Assembly (NCBI GenBank): GCA_002718515.1 | Contig: PBEX01000025.1 | Span: 27,355 to 59,648 of the forward strand | Direction of reading: 5' to 3' | DNA from: Phycisphaerae bacterium | GTDB taxonomy: Bacteria > Planctomycetota > Phycisphaerae > Phycisphaerales > SM1A02 | DNA: 32,294 bases | Shown: positions 31,741 through 32,294 of the stretch, one piece after another | Layout: every line of letters starts with the position of its first letter | How positions within the stretch are numbered: the first letter of the stretch is position 1 | The notes under the pieces: model-generated | Database searches by the model: none | What the model saw: only the letters and a program-made list of their open reading frames with translations | What the model was told of the DNA's origin: nothing | Made by a program: the position numbers and the translations under genes

Positions 31741-32294
31741 ATGGCAGTGAAAGAAATTTCATTCGATGTAGAAGCACGTAAGAAGATGCTTCAAGGCGTT
31801 GAGAAACTAGCAACAGCAGTCAAGTCAACCCTTGGTCCTCGTGGCAGGAACGCCGTGATTGATAAATCATGGGGCGGTCCAACTGTGACAAAAGATGGTG
31901 TGACAGTCGCTGAGGAAATCGTACTTCGTGACAAAGTTGAAAACCAAGGTGCGCAACTCGTCAAAGAAGTTGCGTCCAAAACTTCAGATGATGCTGGCGA
32001 TGGCACAACGACTGCAACAGTACTTGCTGAAGCAATCTTTAAAAGCGGTATTCGCCACCTTGCATCTGGATGTGATGCAAACGCAATGGTACGTGGCATT
32101 CACAAAGCAGTGAGCGCAGTGACAAACTCAATTTCAGAAATGTCAACGCCTGTCGATGACAACATCGAAGCAGTTGCAACAATTTCGGCAAACAACGATG
32201 AAGAAGTTGGCAAGATTATGGCCAAAGCCTTCAGCAAAGTTGGCAAAGACGGCGTCATCACAGTTGAAGAAGGTAAAAGTTTAGATACAACCAT
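31741..32294 (+). CDS. groEL: GroEL chaperonin (3' end outside window)
   Basis: The first 184 codons of the 60-kDa chaperonin GroEL/Hsp60, which folds proteins in an ATP-driven double ring. [51 protein letters not shown] and the nucleotide-binding DGTTT (87-91) are unmistakable. AGGAG ten bases upstream (31726-31730) serves as Shine-Dalgarno; ATGs at 31731 and 31734 are out of frame. No groES precedes it, so this is either a stand-alone groEL copy or groES lies downstream or elsewhere. The preceding gene is unrelated. Confidence 0.97.
   Translation, partial: MAVKEISFDVEARKKMLQGVEKLATAVKSTLGPRGRNAVIDKSWGGPTVTKDGVTVAEEIVLRDKVENQGAQLVKEVASKTSDDAGDGTTTATVLAEAIFKSGIRHLASGCDANAMVRGIHKAVSAVTNSISEMSTPVDDNIEAVATISANNDEEVGKIMAKAFSKVGKDGVITVEEGKSLDTT

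Noticed and set aside
1..32294. CRISPR arrays, insertion sequences, prophage, toxin-antitoxin or defence genes
   Set aside because: No regularly spaced repeats, transposase or integrase motifs, terminal inverted repeats or defence-family domains were found; gene content is housekeeping throughout.

Overview
The window reads as chromosomal housekeeping DNA from a member of the Planctomycetota, most likely class Phycisphaerae. The main clue is two N-terminal zinc ribbons (CxxC, a Y-D-x-x-G-L core, then CPECG) on multi-pass membrane proteins, a signature I associate with that lineage. DUF481-type and DUF4097-type envelope proteins and a base composition in the mid-40s percent G+C by eye agree with this. 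The assignment is an inference from gene families, not from a marker gene. No rRNA, tRNA, insertion sequence, prophage or CRISPR array was seen.

Layout. 1-3794 (+): end of purL, then purQ and two uncharacterised genes, all overlapping by 1-8 bases. 3814-4845 (+): a Gfo/Idh/MocA oxidoreductase, convergent with rlmE and a DUF4097-like lipoprotein (4850-6277, -). 6315-8021 (+): thiC, divergent from the lipoprotein. 8023-10146 (-): a fatty-acid transporter (AtoE type) and a crotonase lacking the usual glutamates. 10243-11173 (-): two orphan genes around a strong terminator. 11278-13194: an outer-membrane beta-barrel gene and two small membrane-protein genes. 13249-14378 (+): tmk and a tiny two-helix membrane protein, then about 400 bases of hairpin-rich non-coding DNA. 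14777-16633 (-): a quinone-oxidoreductase-like enzyme and a TIM-barrel isomerase. 16667-19794 (-): alaS and a small coupled gene. 19889-23436 (+): tpiA, secG, yicC, a phosphotransferase and a DUF2007 protein. 23414-28887 (-): folC, leuS and a DUF2314-like protein. 29091-29624 (+): hpt. 29632-30573 (-): a lone MoxR ATPase. 30605-31513 (+): a second zinc-ribbon membrane protein. 31741-end (+): start of groEL.

Functionally the window combines purine synthesis and salvage (purL, purQ, hpt), thiamine (thiC), folate (folC), dTTP (tmk), two aminoacyl-tRNA synthetases, glycolysis (tpiA), secretion (secG), rRNA modification and RNA turnover (rlmE, yicC), and protein folding (groEL).

No clear new defence or mobile system is visible. 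The most notable signals are: (a) many operon-leading genes have a -10-like hexamer ending only 6-9 bases before the ATG and no Shine-Dalgarno, which predicts widespread leaderless mRNAs and explains divergent start codons only 21-54 bases apart; (b) a perfect 14-bp dyad next to the -10 of atoE; (c) a series of hairpins at 14379-14776, which could be a structured RNA or a decayed gene; and (d) the tiny membrane-protein unit at 14029-14528.
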